A stretch of 64,000 bases of DNA from Pyxidicoccus sp. MSG2 (lineage in GTDB: Bacteria; Myxococcota; Myxococcia; Myxococcales; Myxococcaceae). The position numbers were made by a program, and so were the translations under genes. The stretch spans positions 5,908,001-5,972,000 of the forward strand of contig NZ_JAPNKC010000001.1 of the NCBI RefSeq assembly GCF_026626705.1, read 5' to 3'. Below the pieces are notes generated by a model. That model saw nothing but the letters and a program-made list of their open reading frames with translations, was not told the DNA's origin and made no database searches. This document shows, piece after piece, positions 8,686-16,496 of this stretch; position 1 is the first letter of the stretch; each line of letters begins with the position of its first letter.

Positions 8686-8706
8686 GCTTCTTGGGCGTGT
8701 TGGGTA

Positions 8707-9270
8707 CTACACCTCTTCGAACTTCGCGCCCGTCGCCCCAATGCGCTCCATGGCCGTCTTGATGTCCTCGGAGACGACCAGCGTTCCCGCCCAGCCTTCG
8801 AGACGGAAGACCTTGGCGGTTCCCACCTTCGACTTGTCGATGTGCAGGTCGTCCACGGCGTAGTACTTGCCGACCCTGTGAGGCAGCCCATCCTCGGGCT
8901 TCCAGAACTGCACCCTGGAAGCCTGCTCGTCAATGCAGCGGACAAGTCGTGTGGCCACGAGGATGAGGTACTGGTCCGGCTGACCCTGGATGTCGACGGG
9001 GATGAGTTGCACGTCGTCGGGCGCCAGTTCCGCGAAGATGGACGCCACCCGGATGTGGACGACAGGTACCTTCAGATTTGCTTCGGTGAAGTCGAGCGGC
9101 TTCCCCGCATGCTCGATGGGGAGTTTCAGGCGCCCCGTTACCTCGACCGCACGTCCCTTGTTGAACCGCCGTTCATCTTCCTCATGTCCCTGGTCGTCCG
9201 TCGGAGTGTCCAGGTGCCAGCGGCCCGGGACGGAGACGTCGTCAGAGAGCTGGAAGAAACGTTGCGGCAT
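8707..9270 (-). CDS. Imm11-family immunity protein
   Basis: A 187-residue soluble protein of the Imm11 (DUF1629) type. It begins MPQRFFQLSDD and carries the family-like stretches FAELAPDDVQLIPVD, LVATRLVRCIDE and, at the end, LVVSEDIKTAMERIGATG. It lies 10 bp behind the AHH-nuclease lipoprotein gene and in the same operon, which is the expected order for toxin then immunity. The presumed role is to bind and neutralise the nuclease domain of the neighbour in the cytoplasm. It is clearly related to the N-terminal half of the protein at 61032-62291. Confidence 0.85.
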   Translation of the reverse strand: MPQRFFQLSDDVSVPGRWHLDTPTDDQGHEEDERRFNKGRAVEVTGRLKLPIEHAGKPLDFTEANLKVPVVHIRVASIFAELAPDDVQLIPVDIQGQPDQYLILVATRLVRCIDEQASRVQFWKPEDGLPHRVGKYYAVDDLHIDKSKVGTAKVFRLEGWAGTLVVSEDIKTAMERIGATGAKFEEV

Positions 9271-9280
9271 GGGACGGTAT

Positions 9281-10624
9281 CTAGCGCGCCACGCGCTGGG
9301 TGACGAGTTGGTTGAGCTCCGTGCCTTGCGTGGCGATTTCCCGTGCCAACCGCTCGAGCGTGGCCTTCAGTGCGGCTCTGCACTCCACGATGCTGCTGCA
9401 TTCCTCCGTCGCCTCATACAGACGCTTGTGTACGAGCTGGTGATACCGCTCCGAATGGGGGCCCTTATGGCCGAGGATGGGAATCTTGTTCTCCGCGTCC
9501 TCCATCGACATGCCACCCTTGGCGAAGAGCTTCCTGAAGCGTGGAGTCCATGGCCCGCCGCGCTGTGCTGAAACCTCGTTCTTGTTCGTGGCGATGTGAT
9601 GGATCTGGACCTTGCCGCCTCCGCCTGTCCCCTGGGCGGCCATCGCAGTCGCCCCCGGTGCCAGGGCAATGGTCAATCCCTCACCCGAGAGTGCCACCGA
9701 CTCGATCTGCGCTACCGCGGGGAGCCAGAGGCCGGCTTGTGACTCGGCTTGCACGGCAGCCTGAGCGGAGCCAGGCAGATTCGGCACTTTCGCGGCAAGT
9801 CCCGCTGCGGTGTTTCCGATGGCGGCGGTTGCCAGCATGGCGAAGGCTCGCGCCGCGTTCCTACCCATCACGTTGCCGTACCGCTCTCCTGCATGTCGCA
9901 GTTGGTCGAACGTTGTGGCCCGGTCTGCCTCTTCCACCATGTGCTTGAAGCCCGCGATGAGCCCCCAGAGCGTGTCGACGCCCAGGTAGATCATGAGAAC
10001 CGCGGTCATCGTTGCCGCAATGCCTTTGGATACAGGCTCCGGCACCGTCCACAGCACGAGGTACATGGTCGCCGTCCACAGCGCCGCAGCCAGCATGGCC
10101 TGCGGATCTGCCATGTTCTTGAACGCCTCCATCATTTCGTCCTGGATGGAGGCCTGTGCGAAGGCCATGGCCAGTGCATAGCGGCCATCACCTGTGACGA
10201 CCGGGCTCTCCACCAGCAGGCGCAGGCAGTCACCTTTCTTCCCGGCACGTTCGCACCAGCGGAGATAGGCACGCGTCAGCTCGACAGCCGGTGTGGGAAG
10301 CTCCTCATCCAGGTGCTCACCTGGTTTCACTGGGATGAGGCGGTGGCTGCGGGGCTCGTAGAGGTATGTGCCACTGCGCGCATCGACCTCGAAAAGTTGC
10401 ATTGCTGCTTCTTGGGGCCGGGACGTAGGGCGCATCTGCCTCGCCAGTGAGGCCATGGCTTCATGGAACTCACTGCCATCGACGACCACGGGCCCTGCCT
10501 CGTCCCGCCTGGGGACATGGACGCGGGGCGCGCCATCACCCGTGTCCAACCGGACGAAGCGCGAACTGCTGCTGCATGCGGTTGCCATCAACAGGAAGGC
10601 GGCCATCGCTCGACGAGTCACCAT
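9281..10624 (-). CDS. lipoprotein polymorphic toxin with C-terminal AHH nuclease domain (SitA-like)
   Basis: A 447-residue protein with a type II signal peptide (FLLMATAC, lipid Cys17). The middle contains a hydrophobic pair around 180-225 (MYLVLWTVPEP, GIAATMTAVLMIYLG). The C-terminal 105 residues are an HH/Endo VII AHH nuclease: IHHIATNK (341-348), GHKGPH (385-390) and YH (394-395). A good SD (GGAGGGAG) precedes ATG 10624. In myxobacteria such lipoprotein toxins (the Sit families) move between siblings by TraA/B outer-membrane exchange; that this one does so is inference. It is followed by its Imm11 gene and is paralogous to 62299-63639. Confidence 0.85.
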   Translation of the reverse strand: MVTRRAMAAFLLMATACSSSSRFVRLDTGDGAPRVHVPRRDEAGPVVVDGSEFHEAMASLARQMRPTSRPQEAAMQLFEVDARSGTYLYEPRSHRLIPVKPGEHLDEELPTPAVELTRAYLRWCERAGKKGDCLRLLVESPVVTGDGRYALAMAFAQASIQDEMMEAFKNMADPQAMLAAALWTATMYLVLWTVPEPVSKGIAATMTAVLMIYLGVDTLWGLIAGFKHMVEEADRATTFDQLRHAGERYGNVMGRNAARAFAMLATAAIGNTAAGLAAKVPNLPGSAQAAVQAESQAGLWLPAVAQIESVALSGEGLTIALAPGATAMAAQGTGGGGKVQIHHIATNKNEVSAQRGGPWTPRFRKLFAKGGMSMEDAENKIPILGHKGPHSERYHQLVHKRLYEATEECSSIVECRAALKATLERLAREIATQGTELNQLVTQRVAR

Positions 10625-10751
10625 GAGTCACTCCCTCCAGCGGGTTGTCGCCCTGGGAACGCGGTGTTACCCACTCCCCGTCTGACCGCAGCTGTGACGC
10701 AAGCGCCGCGGCGCGAGGGGCCCCGGTTGCTCTTGCCGCTATCGCGCCCTC

Positions 10752-11666
10752 TCACCCCACCTGCGGCGGCTTGAAACACAACCGCACCACGTCTCCACGC
10801 TTGAGCGGCGTGAGGTACTCCGGCAGCTCGCCCTGCACGCGGAAGGACTTCACGTAATAACTGCCGCCCTCCACCACCGGCAGCCCGTGCTCGGCGAGCC
10901 ACACGCCGACCCAGGCGCGTCGCTCGGCATCCACTGCCTGCATCCGCTCCAGGTCCACCGCGAGGAACGCCCGTGCCGCCAGCGCATTGAAGAAGTACGT
11001 GTGCCAGTTCCACTGTGTCTCGAACCGTTTCCGGTACGGGTGGTCCTTGTGCACCAGCGCCACGCCGAGCTGCGACGCCGTCAGCCCGAAGCCCCGGCTG
11101 AAGCTGATGGACAGCACGGACTTCGGCAGCAGCGGCAACAACTGGCCGGCGACTTCCGTCCGCTCGCCGGCGGACAGCGTCGGGTAGAGGTTCAGGTTGA
11201 GCAGGCAGTGCGACGACGCCCCGAGGAAACCCAGCATCTCCTCCGTCACGCGCCCGTTGCGCACCGAGGGGATGCACAGGCACGCCAGCGCTCCGGGGGA
11301 CTCCGCGTCCCAGCGGATGCCCTCCTGCTGCGTGCAACCCACCGAGAAGCCGTGCCAGTCCCCGGGATACAGGCGCACCGGCTCTCGCGCCGCGACGGCC
11401 TCGACCAGGTGGCTCATGAAGTCGCAGTCGCTGCCCGCCGCGAAGGCCACGTAGTCGTCGAACCGCCACACGCCGCCGCTCAGCGCGCTCAGGCGTGCCT
11501 TCACCTTCGGCACCAGCTCCTCGTGGAAGAAGCGCAGGCCTCGCGTGTAGTGCTGCGTCAGGTCGTCCGCCGTCAGCCCTTCCGCCGCGCGGCGATAGGC
11601 CTCCGCTCCCGCCACGTACCCCACGGGCAGCAGCGGGCGGAACGTCTCCACCAGGTCCGGAGTCAC
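10752..11666 (-). CDS. aminotransferase-fold protein lacking the PLP lysine
   Basis: About 304 residues from GTG 11666, 8 bp after the radical SAM stop; the frame stays open upstream but there it runs antisense to function inside the radical SAM gene. The chain looks like the large domain of a fold-type I aminotransferase: GDWHGFSVGC near 102-111, an NPTG-like turn at PSVRNG (133-138), and SFSRGFGLTASQLG (188-201). The last is the PLP-lysine region, where S-x-S-K-G-F-G is expected but Arg191 replaces Lys. It is the final gene of the MoxR-VWA operon. It may bind a ligand without transaminating; function unknown. Confidence 0.65.
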   Translation of the reverse strand: MTPDLVETFRPLLPVGYVAGAEAYRRAAEGLTADDLTQHYTRGLRFFHEELVPKVKARLSALSGGVWRFDDYVAFAAGSDCDFMSHLVEAVAAREPVRLYPGDWHGFSVGCTQQEGIRWDAESPGALACLCIPSVRNGRVTEEMLGFLGASSHCLLNLNLYPTLSAGERTEVAGQLLPLLPKSVLSISFSRGFGLTASQLGVALVHKDHPYRKRFETQWNWHTYFFNALAARAFLAVDLERMQAVDAERRAWVGVWLAEHGLPVVEGGSYYVKSFRVQGELPEYLTPLKRGDVVRLCFKPPQVG

Positions 11667-11674
11667 CGCCTTCG

Positions 11675-12562
11675 CTAGCTGCTCAGCCGATACAACAGGC
11701 TCCGCGAGTCCTCCAGTGACGCGTACACGCTCCCGTCCGACAACAGATTCAGCGAGCGGCACAGCCCGTTCTCCTGCTCCCACTGCGGCGTCGGCTCCCG
11801 GTAGTAACAAACCTGCACCTCCTCGAACCTGCGAATGACGGGGCCCCACGGCAGGCGGCCCACCACCTGTCCCTGGCCCTCGAAGACGTCCTCTTCCACC
11901 TGGTGCTCGCGCGCCCACTTGTCCGCCGGGGACTCGCGGAACACCGACTGCGCGTAGGCCACGTACGTGTGCTTGAAGGTGAACTCGCGCACCCCCAGCG
12001 GCGCCAGCGCGCGGATGTAGCGCCACGCGTCCTCCGGCCCGTCCACGTGCCCTCTCGCCATGACACAGGTGGCGCGGACCTTGAGCGGCCTCGCGGCCTC
12101 CAGGAAGTCAGCGCGCAGCGGGGCCTGTTTCCCCATCAGCGCCCGGTTGTCCGCGTCGTCCACCGCGTGCCGGGACCAGCAGACGTAGGACAGGCCCGCG
12201 TCCGCCAGTTCCTCCGCCAGCGCGCGGGTGAGGAACGTGCCGTTGGTGAAGAGGGCGACCTCGCTGAAGAAGCGGCGGCCCTCGCGCACGAGGTGCACCA
12301 CCGTCTCCGGACGCAGCAGTGGCTCACCACCTCCGGTGATGACCAGGCGCGTGGCCCCGCGCTCGCGCGCGTCGCGGTAGTAGCGCGCCACGTCCAGGTG
12401 CAGGAGGTCCGACGTCTCGTGCTTCAGCGCGCTGATGGAAGAGCGCGAGAAGCAGAACGGGCAGCGCAGGTTGCACGCGAGCCGCACCGGCAGCACGCTG
12501 CACGTCAGCGCGCGGCAGGCCTCCCAGGGGACGAGGGCGGGCAGGGGCTTCGCGGCGCTCAT
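11675..12562 (-). CDS. radical SAM protein
   Basis: A 295-residue protein from ATG 12562, which overlaps the upstream stop (ATGA). The [4Fe-4S] motif is CNLRCPFC (Cys30, Cys34, Cys37), followed by the SAM-binding TGGGEPLL segment near residues 75-82. There is no obvious SPASM cluster: the C-terminal region has only scattered cysteines (VQVCYY, GLCRSLN). It therefore looks like a short radical SAM enzyme of the rSAM/NifB-like group. The substrate is not evident; the company of an aminotransferase-fold protein suggests both act on the same target, possibly one of the operon's proteins. Confidence 0.87.
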   Translation of the reverse strand: MSAAKPLPALVPWEACRALTCSVLPVRLACNLRCPFCFSRSSISALKHETSDLLHLDVARYYRDARERGATRLVITGGGEPLLRPETVVHLVREGRRFFSEVALFTNGTFLTRALAEELADAGLSYVCWSRHAVDDADNRALMGKQAPLRADFLEAARPLKVRATCVMARGHVDGPEDAWRYIRALAPLGVREFTFKHTYVAYAQSVFRESPADKWAREHQVEEDVFEGQGQVVGRLPWGPVIRRFEEVQVCYYREPTPQWEQENGLCRSLNLLSDGSVYASLEDSRSLLYRLSS

Positions 12563-13296
12563 GGCGTCGTGCCTCCTTCCACGATTCGCGCCAGCTCCAA
12601 CCGTGGCAGGGCCTCCTTCAGCAGCGCGCGACGCTCCCTCGGCAGGTGGTGCCACGCGGCGCACAGGTCATTCTCCTCCACGCCCAGCCGTGCCAGCTCC
12701 TCGCGTGCCCGCAGGCGCTCGTCGCGCAGGTGCGACTGGAGCGCCCGCCGCAGCGGCTCGGCGCTTGCCTCCGTCGCCTCCAGTTCCGCCACCAGCCCAT
12801 CTAGCGCATTCAGCGCCCCGGCCACCTGCTCGTCGTATTCCCTACCGCCGAGCGCCTCGCGCAGCTCCGCCGCGTCCGACACCTCGCGCGCCAGCGGCTC
12901 CACCGACTCCAGCGGAAGGGTGCCCGGGCAGTACGCCACCGTGGACAGGTCCACCGGCCGCGTGGCCCTCGCCACGAACACGCCGGGCACTCCCGAGCGC
13001 CACGGCTGCACCTGCAGCGGTCGCAGGAAGACGAGCCGGCCGGTGTTCTCGTAGTCGGTATACGGCTCGCGGAAGTCCACCGTGCGCATGTAGAGGAGCG
13101 GCGTGAGCGGACCCGCCAGTCTCGGCAGCGTGCCCCGGAGATGCCGCCGCAGCGCCACCGGGCCCAAATCCCGATACAGCACCGGGCACGGCTCGTCCGG
13201 CCGCAGCGCCGTCAGCGGCGCGCCGGTGTGGAACTGGTAGCGGCGCAGGTCCTCGGCCGGGTACGCCGTGCCGGCGCTCGCGGGCGTCTCGAGCAT
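12559..13296 (-). CDS. unrecognised 245-residue protein of the MoxR-VWA operon
   Basis: From ATG 13296, 2 bp after the upstream stop; the frame is open further upstream but there it is a shadow of the next gene. No known domain was recognised. The first half contains PCPVLYRDLGP and TVDFREPYTDYENTGR, the middle VDLSTVAYCPGT, and the last 100 residues are strongly charged and helical, rich in Arg, Glu and Leu, likely coiled coil. No signal peptide or membrane helix. Its overlap with the radical SAM start argues for a stoichiometric partner in the same complex. Confidence 0.75.
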   Translation of the reverse strand: MLETPASAGTAYPAEDLRRYQFHTGAPLTALRPDEPCPVLYRDLGPVALRRHLRGTLPRLAGPLTPLLYMRTVDFREPYTDYENTGRLVFLRPLQVQPWRSGVPGVFVARATRPVDLSTVAYCPGTLPLESVEPLAREVSDAAELREALGGREYDEQVAGALNALDGLVAELEATEASAEPLRRALQSHLRDERLRAREELARLGVEENDLCAAWHHLPRERRALLKEALPRLELARIVEGGTTP

Positions 13297-13298
13297 GG

Positions 13299-13934
13299 CT
13301 ACCACTTCCCCCGGGGCGAGAGCTTCGCGTCCTGTGCCTCGCGCAGCTTCTTCAGCTTCTCCTGCCGCGCCTCCGCCGCCTTCTTCGCCCGCTCCGCCTC
13401 CGCCAGCAGCTTCGCGTAGTCCAGCCGCGCCAGCCGCTCCGCGCTCTGCTCGTCCGTCTCTCCCTGGAAGCCCGCGCCCAGGGATGCGGCCCACCGGCGC
13501 GCCAGCTCCTCCAGCCGCAGTGGGCTCTGTCCGAGCAGCTCCAGCGTCAGCAGCCGCGCCTGCCGCGCGAAGTCCGCGAAGCCTTCGCGCACCTGCTTCT
13601 CCACACCGCGCGCCTTCGCCAGCGACGCCACCGCCGTGCCCACCGGAGCCTCCTCCAGCGCGGAAGTCACCAGCGCCAGCCTTCGCCAGCCCTCGGCGTC
13701 CAGGCCTTCGCACAGCGTGAGGAAGGACTCCGGCGGCAGCGGCTCCAGCCCGTGGTCCCTCTGGAAGTCCGCGAGCCGGGCACGCATGAGCACCGGCTCC
13801 ACGTCCTTGCGCTCCAGCGCGGGGCGGCGCCGCGTCAGCGCTTCGCACAGCGGGGCCAGGTCCAGCAGCGGCCGCTCGTCGGGGCCGGCGGGCGTGCCGC
13901 TCTTGCGGCCGAACAGGCGCTCAAGGCGCGACAT
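13299..13934 (-). CDS. unrecognised 211-residue protein with coiled-coil tail
   Basis: ATG 13934 lies 14 nt inside the end of the VWA gene, implying coupling. The N-terminus (MSRLERLFGRKSG) is basic; residues 60-150 are alpha-helical leucine-rich; residues about 175-205 (AERAKKAAEARQEKLKKLRE) form a highly charged helix likely to be a coiled coil. No catalytic motif is visible. It is probably a structural or adaptor component of the MoxR-VWA assembly. Confidence 0.75.
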   Translation of the reverse strand: MSRLERLFGRKSGTPAGPDERPLLDLAPLCEALTRRRPALERKDVEPVLMRARLADFQRDHGLEPLPPESFLTLCEGLDAEGWRRLALVTSALEEAPVGTAVASLAKARGVEKQVREGFADFARQARLLTLELLGQSPLRLEELARRWAASLGAGFQGETDEQSAERLARLDYAKLLAEAERAKKAAEARQEKLKKLREAQDAKLSPRGKW

Positions 13935-15624
13935 GGCGTTCCTCCTGGAAGAGGGCGTGCGCGAGCGCGGCCGCCACCTTCGGGAAATGCTCCAGCTCCA
14001 TCACCTCGGCCACGCGCGCGCCCTGCTTCCGGTAGCGCGACACCCGCTCGGGGTCGGGGTGGTGCAGCAGCAGGACGAGCGGCGCGGAGGCGTCCGCGGC
14101 CTCGGCGAAGATTCGCGCGTGGCTCGCGTCCTCGTCGTGGTTGGTGTCGAAGTCCCGGTCGGTGATGACGACGCGGGTGGGCTGACGACCGCGCTGCTCG
14201 CGCACCGAGTCCGCCAGTCGCGCGAAGGGAAAGCGCGTCCCCCCGCCGATGTAGTGCATGAGGAAGCGCGACATCTCCAGCTCGGAGCGGCACCACGTCC
14301 AGTACGCCACGAAGTCCGTCGAGTAGAGCAGCGCCCGCACCCAGCCGCCCGCGCGCACCGCCCCCACGCAGAGAATCTGCGCGGCCAGCGTCATCGCGTT
14401 GAGCGTGGCGCGCGGGTCCGGCATGGAGCCCGAGACGTCCAGGTAGATTTCCACGCGCGGCTGCCACAGCGGTACGTCCATGCCCTCGTAGTCCGCGATG
14501 CGCTCGCGCTTGAGTGGCATCACCGCGCCCAGCCTGTCTCCCCGGAGCGCCAGGGTGGCCAGCCAGTCCACGGTGGGCAGCGCGTCTCCCAGCTCCCACT
14601 CCTCCAGCGTGGTGGGCACCACCGCCTCGCCCAGGTGCAGCCGGTCCGGAGGGCGCAGCAGGTGGCGCTCCGCCTCCTGCCGGTAGTACGCCGCCATGAC
14701 CTCCGGCACCGCCTCCGCGTCCGCCGTCCCCTGGCCGGGCAGCGAGGCGATGCGCCGCTCGCGGCACTTGTCGCCCACGAGCCGGTCCGCGTTCTCCTTG
14801 TCCAGCCACCCTTCCGCGAGCGCGCGGCGCACGGCCTCCTTCTCCCGCGCCCCCGGGGTGAGCGCCTCCGCCCAGTCCTCCGGGCGCGGCGCGTCCTTGC
14901 AGCAGGCCTGCGGGTCCGTGCTCTCTGGCAGCTCCCCCTTCATCGGCTGCACGTAGCGGGTGCAGATGGAGAGGAAGTAGAGGAACTGCGTGTAGACGTT
15001 GGGGCCCAGGTGGAAGAGGTTCTGCGCCATCAGCTGCGCGTCCGCGCGCGCGTCGGGGAACTGCTTCGAGAAGGCAGCGGACTCCCGCCCCATCAGGTGC
15101 CCCGGCTCCAGGCGCCACAGCTCCTCGTAGACGGAGAGGTAGAAGAAGAAGGCCGGGTCCTGCTTCCAGCGGTAGTCCTTCTGGAAGGCGCGGTAGATGG
15201 CGATGAGCTGCGGGCGGAGCGTCTCGTCCGCGCCGAGCTGCTCGTTGATGAGCAAATCGCAGAAGACGTTGATGAGCGAGTAGTCCCCCAGCGGCAGCAG
15301 CGTCTTCTCCATCATCCGCATGCGCGCGGAGACGCCCAGGCTGCCCGGGTAGCGCACGTGGTGCCCCACCTCGTGCGCGAGCACCGCCTCCAGGCTGTCC
15401 AGCAGGTGCCGCTCGCGCAGCTCGCGGGCGTTGAACCAGACCTGCCGACTGATGAGGTTGATGTGCGCCAGCGCGCAGCCCTGCTTCGCCGCGCGCGGCT
15501 CGCCGAGCAGCAGGAAGTGGGACCAGTGCCCCTGCGCGCGCCGCCAGCACACGTCCACCTGTTGCTGGAGCTCCGGCTCCAGCGCCTCGTGCACGGGCGT
15601 CTGCTGGAGGGCCGCGTCCGTCAT
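13921..15624 (-). CDS. metallopeptidase-like/VWA (CoxE/DUF2201-type) protein
   Basis: A 567-residue protein from ATG 15624, overlapping the upstream stop. The N-terminal domain contains a zincin-type HEVGHH (84-89) with a possible third ligand Glu127 in DLLINEQ. The C-terminal 175 residues form a von Willebrand A domain with the MIDAS motif DVSGS (396-400), a threonine in GGGTRF, and a late acidic VVITDRDFD. This pairing is the usual partner of MoxR ATPases, where the VWA protein binds a metal-dependent ligand and the ATPase remodels it. Whether the HEVGHH domain still cleaves peptides is not known. Confidence 0.85.
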   Translation of the reverse strand: MTDAALQQTPVHEALEPELQQQVDVCWRRAQGHWSHFLLLGEPRAAKQGCALAHINLISRQVWFNARELRERHLLDSLEAVLAHEVGHHVRYPGSLGVSARMRMMEKTLLPLGDYSLINVFCDLLINEQLGADETLRPQLIAIYRAFQKDYRWKQDPAFFFYLSVYEELWRLEPGHLMGRESAAFSKQFPDARADAQLMAQNLFHLGPNVYTQFLYFLSICTRYVQPMKGELPESTDPQACCKDAPRPEDWAEALTPGAREKEAVRRALAEGWLDKENADRLVGDKCRERRIASLPGQGTADAEAVPEVMAAYYRQEAERHLLRPPDRLHLGEAVVPTTLEEWELGDALPTVDWLATLALRGDRLGAVMPLKRERIADYEGMDVPLWQPRVEIYLDVSGSMPDPRATLNAMTLAAQILCVGAVRAGGWVRALLYSTDFVAYWTWCRSELEMSRFLMHYIGGGTRFPFARLADSVREQRGRQPTRVVITDRDFDTNHDEDASHARIFAEAADASAPLVLLLHHPDPERVSRYRKQGARVAEVMELEHFPKVAAALAHALFQEERHVAP

Positions 15625-16496
15625 GGCGTGTCCAGCACCCACAGCCGTTGCGAGTCCACCGCGCTGGCCACCACGTACCCGCTGCGCGCGGCGAGCGTCT
15701 GGTGGGGCGTGCCCAGCAGCGGCAGCGTGGCCACCCGCTTGTTCACCCGCACCGCGCCCGGCCTCAGCTCCAGTGTCGGCGGCGTCCCCTCCGTCCAGGT
15801 GCCCAGGCACGGCAGGAGTCCGAGGAAGCGCGCCTTTCCCTCGGGCGCGAGGAAGAGGCCGACCTTCACGTCCTCCGCGCGGCGGTCGTGCACGCACAGG
15901 ACGGAGGGCGCCGCGAGGTGCATGTCCCCGGGGAGGAACTCGTCCATCACCTTGCGCGTGTCGAGCATCGCCAGCGTGAAGGGGCCGGAGAACGTGGACT
16001 CCCGCGACGGCGCGAGGGCCGGGGCCAGCGTGGTGGCGAGGAACTCGTCCAGCTTCTCCAGCGCGGGCGCCTCCGCCGCCGCCGAGGCGACATAGCGGTT
16101 GAGCCACGGGGGCTGCGCGGCCAGGCCCTCGCACAGGTTCCACGTGCGCGCGAGCAGCGCCACGGCCTGCTCCGCGGGGTACGCGGGGAGCTGCGCGGGC
16201 GCGAGCTGCAAGAGGCAGCGCCCCATCAGCGTCACCGACTCCGGCACGCGGCCCCGGCCGGTGAGGAGGTAGCGCGCGCTGGCGCGGTCCACCTGGCCCA
16301 GGCCCACCGCCTCGGCGGCGAGCTTCAGCCACGCGCCCGCCACCGCGTCCCGGCGCGGCTCGGCGTGGAGCGCGGCCCGCAGCGCCGCGGCGGCGTCATG
16401 GACGAGCGTCTCGAAGAGCTCCGCGTCCCAGTCCGAGTGCCGGCGCGGGCCCTGGGTGGCCAGCTCGCGCACGCGTGCGTCCCAGGCGTCGCTCAT
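15621..16496 (-). CDS. unrecognised 291-residue protein between MoxR and VWA genes
   Basis: ATG 16496 overlaps the MoxR stop and the gene ends inside the VWA start, so three genes are coupled. I do not recognise a family. The N-terminal 160 residues are alanine-rich helices with a short repeat-like character; the C-terminal half is beta-rich with SVLCVHDRRAEDVKVGLFLAP and ends in VVASAVDSQRLWVLDTP. No signal peptide is seen. Its placement suggests a system-specific adaptor between the ATPase and the VWA protein. Confidence 0.78.
   Translation of the reverse strand: MSDAWDARVRELATQGPRRHSDWDAELFETLVHDAAAALRAALHAEPRRDAVAGAWLKLAAEAVGLGQVDRASARYLLTGRGRVPESVTLMGRCLLQLAPAQLPAYPAEQAVALLARTWNLCEGLAAQPPWLNRYVASAAAEAPALEKLDEFLATTLAPALAPSRESTFSGPFTLAMLDTRKVMDEFLPGDMHLAAPSVLCVHDRRAEDVKVGLFLAPEGKARFLGLLPCLGTWTEGTPPTLELRPGAVRVNKRVATLPLLGTPHQTLAARSGYVVASAVDSQRLWVLDTP

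Noticed and set aside
13636..16095. An 819-codon plus-strand frame over the VWA operon
   Set aside because: Shadow of four coupled minus-strand genes, rich in Arg and Pro with no recognisable domain.
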